Assembly: GCF_002514735.1 (NCBI RefSeq)
Contig: NZ_NBWU01000004.1
Location: 124,001 to 188,000 of the forward strand
DNA from: Sediminicola luteus
GTDB lineage: Bacteria > Bacteroidota > Bacteroidia > Flavobacteriales > Flavobacteriaceae
DNA length: 64,000 bases
Reading direction: 5' to 3'
Below the pieces are notes generated by a model. The model did no database searches. It had not been told where the DNA came from and saw only the letters and a program-made list of their open reading frames with translations. Numbering within the stretch: the first letter of the stretch is position 1; each line of letters opens with the position of its first letter. The translations under genes and the position numbers were made by a program. Positions 51,990-61,329 of the stretch are shown piece by piece.

Positions 51990-53198
51990 ATGAGTATTAG
52001 CAGGTATACCAGACGGACATGGATAGGAGCAGCAGTATTATGTATCAGCTACCTGTCTCAAGCACAACAAGATAGCACAAACAACAAAAAAGTTAATATT
52101 AGCTATACCGACAAAGGTTTTCAGTTTAAGACCCAAGATGGAAAACATAGTCTTCATATAGAATCTAGGTTACAATTCCGTTTTGCGACCCCGGGTGACC
52201 AAAACCCTTTGGATTTTGAGGAACTCTACGATTCGGAACAATCGGTTTTCAAGATCAATCGGGCCCGTTTAAAGGTTGGGGGCAATGCCTTTCAACCCTA
52301 TTTAAAATACTATTTCGAATACGAGCTTAGTCAAGGCAACCTATTGGATTTTCGGGTAATGTTCGAAAAGTGGGAAGCCTTTAAAATTAAAATAGGGCAG
52401 TGGAAAACCTATTATGGTCGCGAGCGTGTCATTTCTTCCGGAAAACAACAATTGGTAGATCGTTCGATTATTAACCGTCCCTTTACTTTAGATCGTCAAC
52501 AGGGCATAGAATTCTATGGTAGGCTATTCCCGGGTAGTTTGGCCGACCTTAGCTATCATGCCTCGGTACTCACCGGAAATGGCCGTGGGGCGACCATTAA
52601 CGACGATGATCATTTAATGTATGCCGGAAGGTTACAATGGAATTTCTTGGGCAGGGAACTTAAAATGAATGGTTCCGATTTGGGGCTGTCCCAAAAACCT
52701 ATAGGTCTAATTGCCATAGCCGGGGCCACCAACCGGAGTCCGTATACCCGTTTTTCCCAGGCCGGTGGGGGACAATTAGAAGGTTTCGAAGAAGGTGTTG
52801 CCGGGCAATACCGGGTAAACCAGGCCATGTTGGAGACCGCTTTTAACTACAAAGGTTTTTCTTGGCAAAACGAATGGCATACCAAAACCATTGACGATAC
52901 GGTAAACAACACCCAAACCACCATGGTCGGGACCTATTTTCAAGCGGGTTATTTTTTGGGGCAAAGCTTCGATTTTATACCTAAACCCTTAGAGTTGGCG
53001 GCCCGTTATGCCTATTACGAACCCAATACCGATATGTCCGACGATCAAGAATCGGAAACCTCGATCGCTTTGAATTGGTTCTTTAAAAAACATAGGAACA
53101 AACTGACCATGGAAGTGACCAACTTTAAATTCGAGGAGCCCAATGGCGACCAAGATAACGGCCTACGGTTTCGAGTGCAGTGGGATATTTCTTTTTAA
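51990..53198 (+). CDS. Phosphate-selective porin O/P-like outer membrane protein
   Basis: 402 residues with a signal peptide (about 1-25, ending LSQAQ). The mature part begins with the linker KKVNISYTDKGFQFKTQDGK and goes into alternating barrel strands (LHIESRLQFRFATPGD). The OprO/OprP family forms trimeric channels for phosphate or polyphosphate, but many Bacteroidota members are annotated on fold alone. No phosphate uptake genes lie nearby. The patatin gene follows after about 110 bases. Confidence 0.85.
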   Translation: MSISRYTRRTWIGAAVLCISYLSQAQQDSTNNKKVNISYTDKGFQFKTQDGKHSLHIESRLQFRFATPGDQNPLDFEELYDSEQSVFKINRARLKVGGNAFQPYLKYYFEYELSQGNLLDFRVMFEKWEAFKIKIGQWKTYYGRERVISSGKQQLVDRSIINRPFTLDRQQGIEFYGRLFPGSLADLSYHASVLTGNGRGATINDDDHLMYAGRLQWNFLGRELKMNGSDLGLSQKPIGLIAIAGATNRSPYTRFSQAGGGQLEGFEEGVAGQYRVNQAMLETAFNYKGFSWQNEWHTKTIDDTVNNTQTTMVGTYFQAGYFLGQSFDFIPKPLELAARYAYYEPNTDMSDDQESETSIALNWFFKKHRNKLTMEVTNFKFEEPNGDQDNGLRFRVQWDISF

Positions 53199-53225
53199 AT
53201 TCCAACAAATTACGAGGTATTCACA

Positions 53226-53266
53226 GTTAATTTTAACTCTGTTTACCGGGGTAATCAAGATTACCC
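53226..53266. promoter_or_regulatory. Two dyads upstream of the patatin gene
   Basis: AGTTAA/TTAACT (53226-53239) and GGGTAATC-AA-GATTACCC (53249-53266, perfect 8+8) lie between the porin stop and the patatin ATG at 53312. The two-base centre is too tight for an RNA hairpin of full length, so an operator is more likely than a terminator. A TATCTTG box is visible near 53284. Confidence 0.4.
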
Positions 53267-53311
53267 TATCGTAGAAAATATTCCTATCTTGTTGATTAGA
53301 AATTCTATATT

Positions 53312-55198
53312 ATGCCTGATCAACAACCTACTTTTCATTTGGGAATAACTATGGCCGGCGCGGTTTCAGCCGGTTGTTATACCGCTGGGGTCATGGACTA
53401 CCTATTCGAAGTACTTGACCTTTGGGAACGTGCCAAAAATGGGGATATAGCGGAAATTGATGCCAAATCAATTCCACAACACCAAGTATGTATAGAAGCT
53501 ATGGGGGGTACCTCGGCCGGAGGTATGGCCACCATAATGTCTGCCCTATATGCTTTGGATGGCACTATAAATCCGGTGACCGAAGTACCTAAAAATCCGT
53601 TGGAATCTTATAATGTACTCTACGACAGTTGGGTACATTTAGACGATGATGAAAACGGGGATACCTTTTCTAAAATGTGGGAAACGGAAGATTTGGAATC
53701 CGGTTTTCGATCCGTGTTGAACACCCAACCCATAGACCAAATTGCCCAAAAGGTTTTTGATAGGTATCCCCCAACCGATTTAAAATCTCATATCGAACAT
53801 AAGTTACCTGGCTTCATTTCAAAAGATTTGGAGGTTTTGTTGGCCCATGCACTTTTAAGAGGAGTACCCTTAGCTGTCGATTTTAAGACCGAGATCGCCC
53901 GGAAACTAAAAACCTCGCCTAAGCATAATACCTTTGAGCACTTTATGATGTCCCATTTTAAACTGAACCATGGGGCAGGGGTAGACCCCAAGCAAGCCTT
54001 ATGGCTGAACCCATTCGAAAAAGAGCATGCCCAACGGATGAAACTTTCTACCTTGGCTACCGGTGCCTTTCCGATTGGATTGGCCTATCGAAAGTTTGAT
54101 CAGTCCCATTTTAACGACGACTATATCAAACACACGGTAAAGAAAATAGTACATGGCGATTTTGGAATGGAGAAACCCGATGTTTCGGAACAGATCGACT
54201 TTCACAATTTCCCGGAGCAATTCGAGACCATTTCTGTAGATGGGGGCGCCATTAACAATGAACCCTATAGGGAAGTGGAAAGTATTTTGAAAAGAAAGTT
54301 TGAAAAGGAGGAAGCCACCTACCAAAACTTTGGTATGGTCATGATCGATCCATTCCCCGATAACGACGATATCAAAAGAACCTATACCGAACCATCTGAT
54401 CTTGTAGGTCTGGTCCCGCATTTAATTAAAACCCTCTGGAATCAATCACGGGTAAAACGCAAGGAAATGTTGGAACAGTATAACACCAATTATTTCAGAG
54501 GGGTAATCTATCCGCGTAAACATATTACAGACGCCCAGGGAAACTATAGGTTTCGCGACAAAAATCCTTTGGCTTCTGCGGCTTTTGGGGCCTTCGGCGG
54601 ATTTTTGGACATCAATTTCAGGGTACACGATTTTTTCTTGGGACGCAACAATGCGAAAAACTTCATTCGTTTTTTTGGGAGCTTTCCCTATGAGCCCGAA
54701 AAAGATAATGTACATCCGATCCATAGAGATTGGACTACCGACATGATCAACACCTTTTCCATAAAACGGCCTGGGGATCCTAGGATTTTCCTACCCATAA
54801 TCCCTGATATGAATATCCTATTAAGAGATGGTGGTACAGGCGATACCCGTTACGAATACGATATGCCCAAAAAGCCGAAATTAGATCCCACAGCACTTAT
54901 TGCATTGGGCCCAAAAATCAAAAATCGTATTCGTATGATTTTAGATTTACTGGTCCATCGAAAAAATACCTCTAAAAAAGAAAATGGAAGGCATAATGCC
55001 GAACAATGGTTGCAAACTATCGAGAAAAATGGTTGGTGGTCTCGGTTAAAAGGAAGCATAGGACGTTTATTGTTTAGGTGGGCGAAAAAACCGGCCTTAA
55101 AGAGTATTTCAAATAAATCGACTGAACTTTTCTATCAAACCATTTTTGAAGAACTTGACGCCCTCGAACAATTACAAGCGCGGGAAAAGAAGAAATAA
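53312..55198 (+). CDS. Patatin-like phospholipase
   Basis: 628 residues. The N-terminus (GITMAGAVSAGCYTAGVMDY) is the oxyanion-hole region of patatins. The nucleophile is Ser68 in GGTSAGG, and the catalytic Asp is in SVDGGAINNEPY near 310, so the dyad is intact. There is no signal peptide. The C-terminal 150 residues are charged (KKPKLDPTALIALGPKIKNRI) and could be a regulatory or membrane-binding part. Patatins hydrolyse acyl esters of phospholipids or act in anti-phage or envelope remodelling. The large size matches Bacteroidota members, whose function is not settled. Confidence 0.86.
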   Translation: MPDQQPTFHLGITMAGAVSAGCYTAGVMDYLFEVLDLWERAKNGDIAEIDAKSIPQHQVCIEAMGGTSAGGMATIMSALYALDGTINPVTEVPKNPLESYNVLYDSWVHLDDDENGDTFSKMWETEDLESGFRSVLNTQPIDQIAQKVFDRYPPTDLKSHIEHKLPGFISKDLEVLLAHALLRGVPLAVDFKTEIARKLKTSPKHNTFEHFMMSHFKLNHGAGVDPKQALWLNPFEKEHAQRMKLSTLATGAFPIGLAYRKFDQSHFNDDYIKHTVKKIVHGDFGMEKPDVSEQIDFHNFPEQFETISVDGGAINNEPYREVESILKRKFEKEEATYQNFGMVMIDPFPDNDDIKRTYTEPSDLVGLVPHLIKTLWNQSRVKRKEMLEQYNTNYFRGVIYPRKHITDAQGNYRFRDKNPLASAAFGAFGGFLDINFRVHDFFLGRNNAKNFIRFFGSFPYEPEKDNVHPIHRDWTTDMINTFSIKRPGDPRIFLPIIPDMNILLRDGGTGDTRYEYDMPKKPKLDPTALIALGPKIKNRIRMILDLLVHRKNTSKKENGRHNAEQWLQTIEKNGWWSRLKGSIGRLLFRWAKKPALKSISNKSTELFYQTIFEELDALEQLQAREKKK

Positions 55199-55355
55199 AA
55201 TGGACGCAGTAAGATCAATCACATATGTTTTTATATGGTCACGTTAGGCCGATTTCTTTAGCCCTCCTACACTAAGCAGGCCAAGACACTGACAAATGAA
55301 GGAAAAATCATTGTGCCCCATAAACCTATACCTTCAAAACACTCTAAAACTTGCT

Positions 55356-55382
55356 AAAAATACCTAGTAATGGGTATTTTTT
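55356..55382 (+). terminator. Rho-independent terminator in the patatin-downstream gap
   Basis: AAAAATACC (55356-55364) pairs with GGTATTTTT (55373-55381), followed by T. It lies 158 bases after the patatin stop. The rest of the 55199-55629 gap shows nothing else I can assign. Confidence 0.6.
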
Positions 55383-55629
55383 GATATTAAAATTTTAACT
55401 ACTTTAAGGGAAAGCTTTCCTCCTAACACCAAGCTCCCAATATTTATAAGGGGAATAGGGGGTAAATCTAATTAACGAACAAACTCAGTATAATACGGCC
55501 GTAATCATCGGCAAAGGTATTCGCATGGCTAATTGTCTGCCCATACGGACAAAGTTCAAATAACCAAGTATTCCAATAGGATAATTGGGAATTATATATA
55601 AAATATTTAACCCCCTCACAGCAATCAAC

Positions 55630-56514
55630 ATGAGTTGTAAATGCCAAACCCAAAATTCCGTCACTTCACTAATTGAACACCAACTACCCTTGTTTTACCT
55701 TAAACAAGAGCTTATGATATCGCCCGAAACAGGCGATTTCACCTTAAATCGAATCAAGCATCCCGGAAACCTATTACACGACGAATTTTTAATGGAATTG
55801 GTACGTCTGGCCCCAGAAATGGTATATCCGCATGATCAATTGGAAAGGTTCAGACTGGAATATGCCCGTAAGGGTATGGATCATCATCAATCCGAACTAA
55901 AGATTTTTAGACAATGCTGTAATTTCTTTTTGTCCAAAAAACCGCCACATGCCCTTTTTTCAGAACTGGTTTTAAAAGCCCTGATGAAAGGCTATTTCAA
56001 CGGTAAACCATTTCTTTATAAAAACCCGGTCCAACAGGGAACTTACCTAAACAAAGAACAAATCCAGGGAATACAAATCGCAGAGGACCATGCCCAGAAC
56101 CTGTATCAGATCTATATCTCTGAAAGTCATGCCTCGGAGCAAATATTACCAGACGCCATTCAAATGGCTTTAGATAGTAACATCAGGTTACTTTACCATG
56201 TCTTGGAAGAAAGACGGGCCTTATTAACCCACGAATCGTATTTATTGGATTACCATAATTTTCTTTTCGATGCATGGGCCCGTAATCCCAATGAAGGTTT
56301 TGCACTGAACTTGGTCAACGTAATCTCATATAAAGATGCCGGTTGTGATTGTGATATACATAAAGCCATACAAAGTAGTACCATAGCCAACCAAAACCGA
56401 TTAAATTCCGTTTTAGGCCCATCATCCATCAGTTTGAACCAACATTTTATCTTATTCCCTATGGAAGATTTGGACTGGATCATACATGATTTATGTAACC
56501 GCCTACTTATTTGA
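55630..56514 (+). CDS. Cytoplasmic protein of unknown function
   Basis: 294 residues from the ATG at 55630 (a TTG at 55585 is in frame but weak). No signal peptide or membrane segment. The N-terminus has a Cys-Lys-Cys pair (MSCKCQ), and a Gly-Cys-Asp-Cys-Asp motif occurs near 250, which could bind metal. Much of the sequence is helical (ERFRLEYARKGMDHHQSELK). No family recognised. The next gene follows after 39 bases and may be in the same operon, but that says little about its job. Confidence 0.65.
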   Translation: MSCKCQTQNSVTSLIEHQLPLFYLKQELMISPETGDFTLNRIKHPGNLLHDEFLMELVRLAPEMVYPHDQLERFRLEYARKGMDHHQSELKIFRQCCNFFLSKKPPHALFSELVLKALMKGYFNGKPFLYKNPVQQGTYLNKEQIQGIQIAEDHAQNLYQIYISESHASEQILPDAIQMALDSNIRLLYHVLEERRALLTHESYLLDYHNFLFDAWARNPNEGFALNLVNVISYKDAGCDCDIHKAIQSSTIANQNRLNSVLGPSSISLNQHFILFPMEDLDWIIHDLCNRLLI

Positions 56515-56553
56515 TTTCGGCGCCATAGTAGTATCTTCGGGAAAAAACAAGGC

Positions 56554-57501
56554 ATGAGTCCGATTACCAAGGAAAGACTGGAGACCATACACCTACGTAT
56601 GCTACCCTTTGTACATAACACCCCTATACTAACTTCAGCTACAATTAACCGTATCTGCGATGCCCAAGTCTATTTTAAATGTGAGAACTTCCAGAAAATG
56701 GGAGCCTTTAAAATGCGTGGGGCCTTAAATGCGATTCTATCATTACCCGAATCTGAAAGAAAAAACGGCGTAGTGACCCATTCTTCAGGAAATTTTGCCC
56801 AAGCCGTATCCTTGGCGGCCAAAAATTTGCAAGTTCCGGCATATATCGTAATGCCGGAAACGGCCCCTATAGTAAAAAAGGAAGCCGTATTGGGTTATGG
56901 CGGACAGATAACCGAATGTACGCCCACCTTGGAGGCCCGAGAGCAAACCAGTAAAACCATAATGGATCGAACGGGTGCCACGTTTATCCATCCCAGTAAT
57001 GATATGGATGTGATTTTAGGCAACGCTACGGCCGCTATGGAGTTGATAGAAGTCCATCCGGATCTGGATTGGGTCTTATGCCCGGTAGGTGGGGGTGGGC
57101 TAATAGCCGGAACCGCACTGGCCGTAAATACCTTTACCGATTCTTGTAAAACCTGGGGAGGCGAACCCCTAAATGCCGACGACGCCTATAGGTCGATGAT
57201 ATCAGGAAAAATTGAGACCAATACCAATCCACAAACCATAGCAGACGGCCTAAAAACGCAATTGGGACACCTCAATTTCCCCATAATACAAGAATATGTC
57301 AGTGGCATAACCCGGGTAAGCGAGACCGAAATCAAAAACGCCATGCGTTTGCTTTGGGAGCGTATGAAAATAGTTGTTGAACCCTCTAGTGCCGTGGCTT
57401 TGGCCGCCATTTTAAAGGAAACCGATGCCATTAAGGGTAAAAAAGTAGGCATCATACTTTCTGGCGGTAATGTTGATTTGGGAAAATTACCTTTCCAATA
57501 A
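56554..57501 (+). CDS. PLP-dependent threonine ammonia-lyase / serine racemase-like enzyme
   Basis: 315 residues of the fold type II PLP family. The PLP Lys lies in KCENFQKMGAFKMRGALNAI (SFK-like motif), and the phosphate-binding glycine loop is CPVGGGGLIAGTALAV. The family includes catabolic threonine dehydratase and serine racemase, which share this size and motifs. There is no C-terminal ACT regulatory domain, so the biosynthetic IlvA type is excluded. Eliminating threonine or serine to 2-oxo acids plus ammonia, or racemising serine, are both possible. Confidence 0.88.
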   Translation: MSPITKERLETIHLRMLPFVHNTPILTSATINRICDAQVYFKCENFQKMGAFKMRGALNAILSLPESERKNGVVTHSSGNFAQAVSLAAKNLQVPAYIVMPETAPIVKKEAVLGYGGQITECTPTLEAREQTSKTIMDRTGATFIHPSNDMDVILGNATAAMELIEVHPDLDWVLCPVGGGGLIAGTALAVNTFTDSCKTWGGEPLNADDAYRSMISGKIETNTNPQTIADGLKTQLGHLNFPIIQEYVSGITRVSETEIKNAMRLLWERMKIVVEPSSAVALAAILKETDAIKGKKVGIILSGGNVDLGKLPFQ

Positions 57502-57589
57502 TTGATCGTCACACTCCTTTTATTCGTCTAAATATTTGGTTTTCATTGGTCTATTTTCATATTTTAAGAGAGAACCAAAAAAGACCGAA

Positions 57590-60322
57590 ATGGCCAACCC
57601 GAAAATCTATGTACCCCTAAATCGTTTTTTTTATCTGCTTTTGCTAAGTTGGTCCTGTACCCAACTGAGGGCGCAAGCTTTACAAGAAAACCAATCAATA
57701 GCAGGTAAGGGTCCGGAAAAAATCTATCTACAAATTCCGACAACCATGGTGGCCAACGACCAAACCCTATGGTTTAAAGCCTTGGTAAGTTATGCCGAAT
57801 CCCATTGGCCCACTACCCAAAGTGGTATACTCTATGTAGATTTGGTAAACCCTTATGGAAAAGTGGTCTCCCACAAAATCGTAAAGTTAGAACATGGCGT
57901 AGGGCAGGGGGGCTTCGAGCTGGACAAAGACCATTTTCCCGGGCGTTATCAGCTTAGGGCCTATACCCAATGGAACCGCAATTTTGGTGATGATTTCCTT
58001 TTTACGGAATATGTACAAATCGTAAGCCTAGGGAGGAACGACCACTTGGCGATTGAACAGGGCAGATGGGAAGAAAACCCAGAGGGCGGCTATACCCTAA
58101 AACTAACCCTTAACCCCAGCCAACTAGATAAATACAAACAAAAGAAAAAGCTCTGGTTGTATTTCGATAACGGTCAAACCAGAGATAGTGTTGCCTTAAA
58201 AAATAAAGGGGAACCCATAGCTTGGGAACGGCATTTTGAACAACGTCCCGATTGGCTAACCCTTACCCTAGACTCGGGTATGGGACAAAAATTCAGCAAG
58301 ACCTTATACGCCAGTACCCCGGCACCCGACCTACAATTCTTCCCGGAGAGCGGTTCTTTAGTCACCGGTATCATGACCAAAATCGGGTTCAAATCCGTGG
58401 GTATCGATGGTAAAGGGGCCACCGTTACAGGTGTAATATATGACCGCGATGGTAATCAAGTCATTGACTTTAAGTCTAATGAACTAGGCATGGGCTATTT
58501 TTCATTTGTACCCGAGTTCGATAAAGGTTATTATGCCAAGGTAGAATTAGAATCCGGCATCAACTCTTTGGAATATGCATTACCCCAAGTAGCACAACAT
58601 GGCTATGTTATGAATATTTTTAAGCTGGGCGATCATATACGGGCGATGGTAAACACCAAAAATGTTCCGGATAAAAATCTATCGATATATGTCTCGGGCC
58701 GGGGCCGTAATCTATACACCTTGGACGGACATATAAAAAAGGGGCGTTTCCATGCTCAAATACCTTATTCGGAACTCCCAGAGGGAATTTTGATTTTTAC
58801 CTTAAAAGACCAAAATGGACAAGCTGTTGCTGAAAGACTCTTTTTTAATACTATTCCAGGCGAGGACTTAGTAAACATAGATACGGACAACTATCAGTTG
58901 CGGAAACGGAAAAAATCGACCCTTTCCTTGGCCCTTAATAGCAAAGATAGACAACTACCCGTTGAAAGTTCGGTATTAATAATGAATAAATCGGAACGCA
59001 TACCTCCTGCACATATTCGCTCTTTTATGCTGTTGCAGTCCGAACTAAAGGGTACCATTGAGACCCCCAATTTTTATTTCCAAGAAAATAGTATTCGAAA
59101 AAACGATTTAGATGCCTTATTACTAACCCAAGGTTGGCGTAACTATAAATATCCGGCTAAGCGGGTGGGTAACTCCTATTTCTGGCCACAAAAAAACTTA
59201 GCGGTCAAAGGTAAGGTACTATCCAAGGGCCTTCGCAAAAATCCACTGGCCGGGGCCCAGTTAACCTTAGCAGCCTTAGGAAACCCCTTTCTTTTCGAAA
59301 ACCAAACTTTAGATAGTCTGGGGCAATTTCAATTCAATCTGGCCGAAACATACGGAATCGCCCAAAAACTTTGGCTGCAGACCAAACACCCCAAGACCAA
59401 GGGACAAGGTTATAAAATAGTTTTGGACAGTTTTCAACCCCCAAAAGTCGTTTACGAACATAGCCCTATACCTGCCGAGCGCATACAAACCAAAACCTTG
59501 GCCATTAAACAAGCCCAAACCGATCGGGCCCGGGTAGAAATGGTTTTCGACTCCCTTTTCGGGGTTACCCAATTGGATGAGGTAATACTCGAAGATTTTC
59601 ATCTTACCCCCGAAAAAAAGGCCTTTTATAAAAAATATGGAGAACCCGATGTTATCATAGAAGGGGAGGCTATAAAGGCCAAAGAAAAGGATTGGTCGTA
59701 TGGCCTGTACAGTATTTTGTTGTTCAACTATGGCCATATCGTAAAAATTGAACAATTCCCAGATGGTTTTATGCTAGCCCATGTACACGGGGCCGGGCCC
59801 ACCCTGATCATGGTCGATGGACGTTTGATCGAAAAATATGAATATGAATGGTTGCCCCATATGGATCCCGACATAGTCGAAAAAATCGAGATTATTCGTC
59901 CGGCCAAATTTTTCAGGTCCAGATTTTTGGAGGTTTTTCCAGAAACCCACCCCCTTGAGGCGCCCAGTATCGGTAATATCATTGCTGTGGAAACCAAAAA
60001 CAAAGTCGGGGTATATGCCAATTATAGACCGACCCCCGGAACCACCACCGCCTTAGTGCCGTCGTTTTCACCAATTAAGGAGTTTTATGAACCAAAATTT
60101 GCCGAGATGAAAACGAACCAACCCGACCTACGGACCATTTTACAATGGATACCCCAAGTGGAATGGGATGCTTCCGGTCATGCCCAAATTCCTTTTTACT
60201 CTAGTGACCAAGCCGGAAAATATACTATTGTTGTAGAAAGCTATACCCCTAATGGCCAAGTGGAATATTTGGAAAAAGAAATTGAGGTATTGGATGAGGT
60301 CTCCCCGAACCCCAATTATTGA
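57590..60322 (+). CDS. Large secreted MG2-domain protein with a TonB-plug-like segment
   Basis: 910 residues from the ATG at 57590 (18 upstream in-frame residues from 57536 would precede the signal peptide and are unlikely). The signal peptide is about 1-29 (LLLLSWSCTQLRAQ). An MG2-like beta-sandwich opens the mature protein (EKIYLQIPTTMVANDQTLWF), repeated strands follow, and a plug-like segment sits near 740-780 (PTLIMVDGRLIEKYEYEW, IVEKIEIIRPAKF). No barrel follows. Such proteins are widespread in Bacteroidota, annotated as alpha-2-macroglobulin- or TonB-like, with unknown function. Confidence 0.78.
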   Translation: MANPKIYVPLNRFFYLLLLSWSCTQLRAQALQENQSIAGKGPEKIYLQIPTTMVANDQTLWFKALVSYAESHWPTTQSGILYVDLVNPYGKVVSHKIVKLEHGVGQGGFELDKDHFPGRYQLRAYTQWNRNFGDDFLFTEYVQIVSLGRNDHLAIEQGRWEENPEGGYTLKLTLNPSQLDKYKQKKKLWLYFDNGQTRDSVALKNKGEPIAWERHFEQRPDWLTLTLDSGMGQKFSKTLYASTPAPDLQFFPESGSLVTGIMTKIGFKSVGIDGKGATVTGVIYDRDGNQVIDFKSNELGMGYFSFVPEFDKGYYAKVELESGINSLEYALPQVAQHGYVMNIFKLGDHIRAMVNTKNVPDKNLSIYVSGRGRNLYTLDGHIKKGRFHAQIPYSELPEGILIFTLKDQNGQAVAERLFFNTIPGEDLVNIDTDNYQLRKRKKSTLSLALNSKDRQLPVESSVLIMNKSERIPPAHIRSFMLLQSELKGTIETPNFYFQENSIRKNDLDALLLTQGWRNYKYPAKRVGNSYFWPQKNLAVKGKVLSKGLRKNPLAGAQLTLAALGNPFLFENQTLDSLGQFQFNLAETYGIAQKLWLQTKHPKTKGQGYKIVLDSFQPPKVVYEHSPIPAERIQTKTLAIKQAQTDRARVEMVFDSLFGVTQLDEVILEDFHLTPEKKAFYKKYGEPDVIIEGEAIKAKEKDWSYGLYSILLFNYGHIVKIEQFPDGFMLAHVHGAGPTLIMVDGRLIEKYEYEWLPHMDPDIVEKIEIIRPAKFFRSRFLEVFPETHPLEAPSIGNIIAVETKNKVGVYANYRPTPGTTTALVPSFSPIKEFYEPKFAEMKTNQPDLRTILQWIPQVEWDASGHAQIPFYSSDQAGKYTIVVESYTPNGQVEYLEKEIEVLDEVSPNPNY

Positions 60323-60394
60323 GACCATACTTGTACTTATGAATTAATATAAGCAAACCGCCATTTGTATTCAAGCTTCCGCCCTATGTATACA

Positions 60395-60423
60395 TTTGAA
60401 GAGGGTAGTGCTCTGTAATTTTG
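60395..60423 (+). promoter_or_regulatory. Consensus Bacteroidota promoter for the SDR gene
   Basis: TTTG at 60395-60398, 17 bases, then TAATTTTG at 60416-60423 match the -33 TTTG and -7 TAnnTTTG elements. The start site should be near 60428, giving a short leader before the ATG at 60443. Confidence 0.7.
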
Positions 60424-60442
60424 CGTTATAAATTCTGAAATC

Positions 60443-61219
60443 ATGAAAAACGTTGCATTAATTACAGGAGCTTCTAGTGGTTTAGGTACCGAATTCGCTC
60501 GTATTCATGCCCAAAATGGCGGCGATATGTATATCGTGGCCCGAAGGGTTGAAAAACTCGAGTCCCTTAAAGCTGAATTGGAACAACAATATGGGGTAGA
60601 GGTACGGGTTTTGGCCAAAGACTTAGGCTTACCAGACGGTCCGAAAGAGATTTATGACCAAGTAAAACAAGACGGAGTAACTATTGATTACTTAATCAAT
60701 AATGCCGGTTTTGGGGGTCGTGGAAAGTTTCATGAACGCGATTGGGACCAAGACCGTGGCATGATCCAATTAAATGTTATGGCCCTAACGGCCCTTACCC
60801 GCTATTTCTTACCCCATATGGTCGAGCGTAACCAAGGTAAAATACTGAATGTGAGCTCTACGGCCAGTTTTATGCCCGGTCCGTTACAAGCCGTATATTT
60901 TGCCACCAAGGCCTATGTAACCTTTTTCAGTAATGCCCTTGCCGAAGAATTACACGACACAGCCGTTACCGTAACCAACTTAATGCCCGGTGCCACCGAA
61001 ACGGAATTTGCCAGTACTTCAGGTATGGACAAAACCGACCTATTCGACAAGACGGCAACCGCGCTTTCAGTGGCCCAAGATGGCTACCAAGGTATGCTTC
61101 GGGGAAAACTCGATGTGGTATCCGGTCTTACCTTTTCCCAAAAACTGATGATGGGTATGATTCCGTTTACCCCTAAGAAAATAATGCTAAAACAGATACG
61201 TCAAATGCAGGAAGTGTAA
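60443..61219 (+). CDS. Short-chain dehydrogenase/reductase
   Basis: 258 residues of the classical SDR fold: the nucleotide-binding TGASSGLGTEFA, the NNAGFGG motif, the catalytic Ser in NVSSTASF and the Tyr-x-x-x-Lys-like YFATKAY (Tyr and Lys four apart). The N-terminal pattern with RRVEKLES suggests NADP preference, by the basic residues at 33-34. Substrates range from sugars to ketones and lipids. The gene has its own promoter and is followed 110 bases later by an AraC regulator gene of the same orientation, perhaps its controller. Confidence 0.9.
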   Translation: MKNVALITGASSGLGTEFARIHAQNGGDMYIVARRVEKLESLKAELEQQYGVEVRVLAKDLGLPDGPKEIYDQVKQDGVTIDYLINNAGFGGRGKFHERDWDQDRGMIQLNVMALTALTRYFLPHMVERNQGKILNVSSTASFMPGPLQAVYFATKAYVTFFSNALAEELHDTAVTVTNLMPGATETEFASTSGMDKTDLFDKTATALSVAQDGYQGMLRGKLDVVSGLTFSQKLMMGMIPFTPKKIMLKQIRQMQEV

Positions 61220-61329
61220 GGGTAATACCTACATTCATTTTAAGCAGGACGCTAAAAAAGTAGGGCTACTATTTCCTATCGGAAAATTGGTTTAGGTCAT
61301 ATTCCGTATTTTAAACAAAAAGTATTGAA

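Noticed and set aside
55468-55653. Minus-strand 61-residue frame in the gap after the patatin gene
   Set aside because: It overlaps the likely start of the gene at 55630, and neither promoter nor family support exists.
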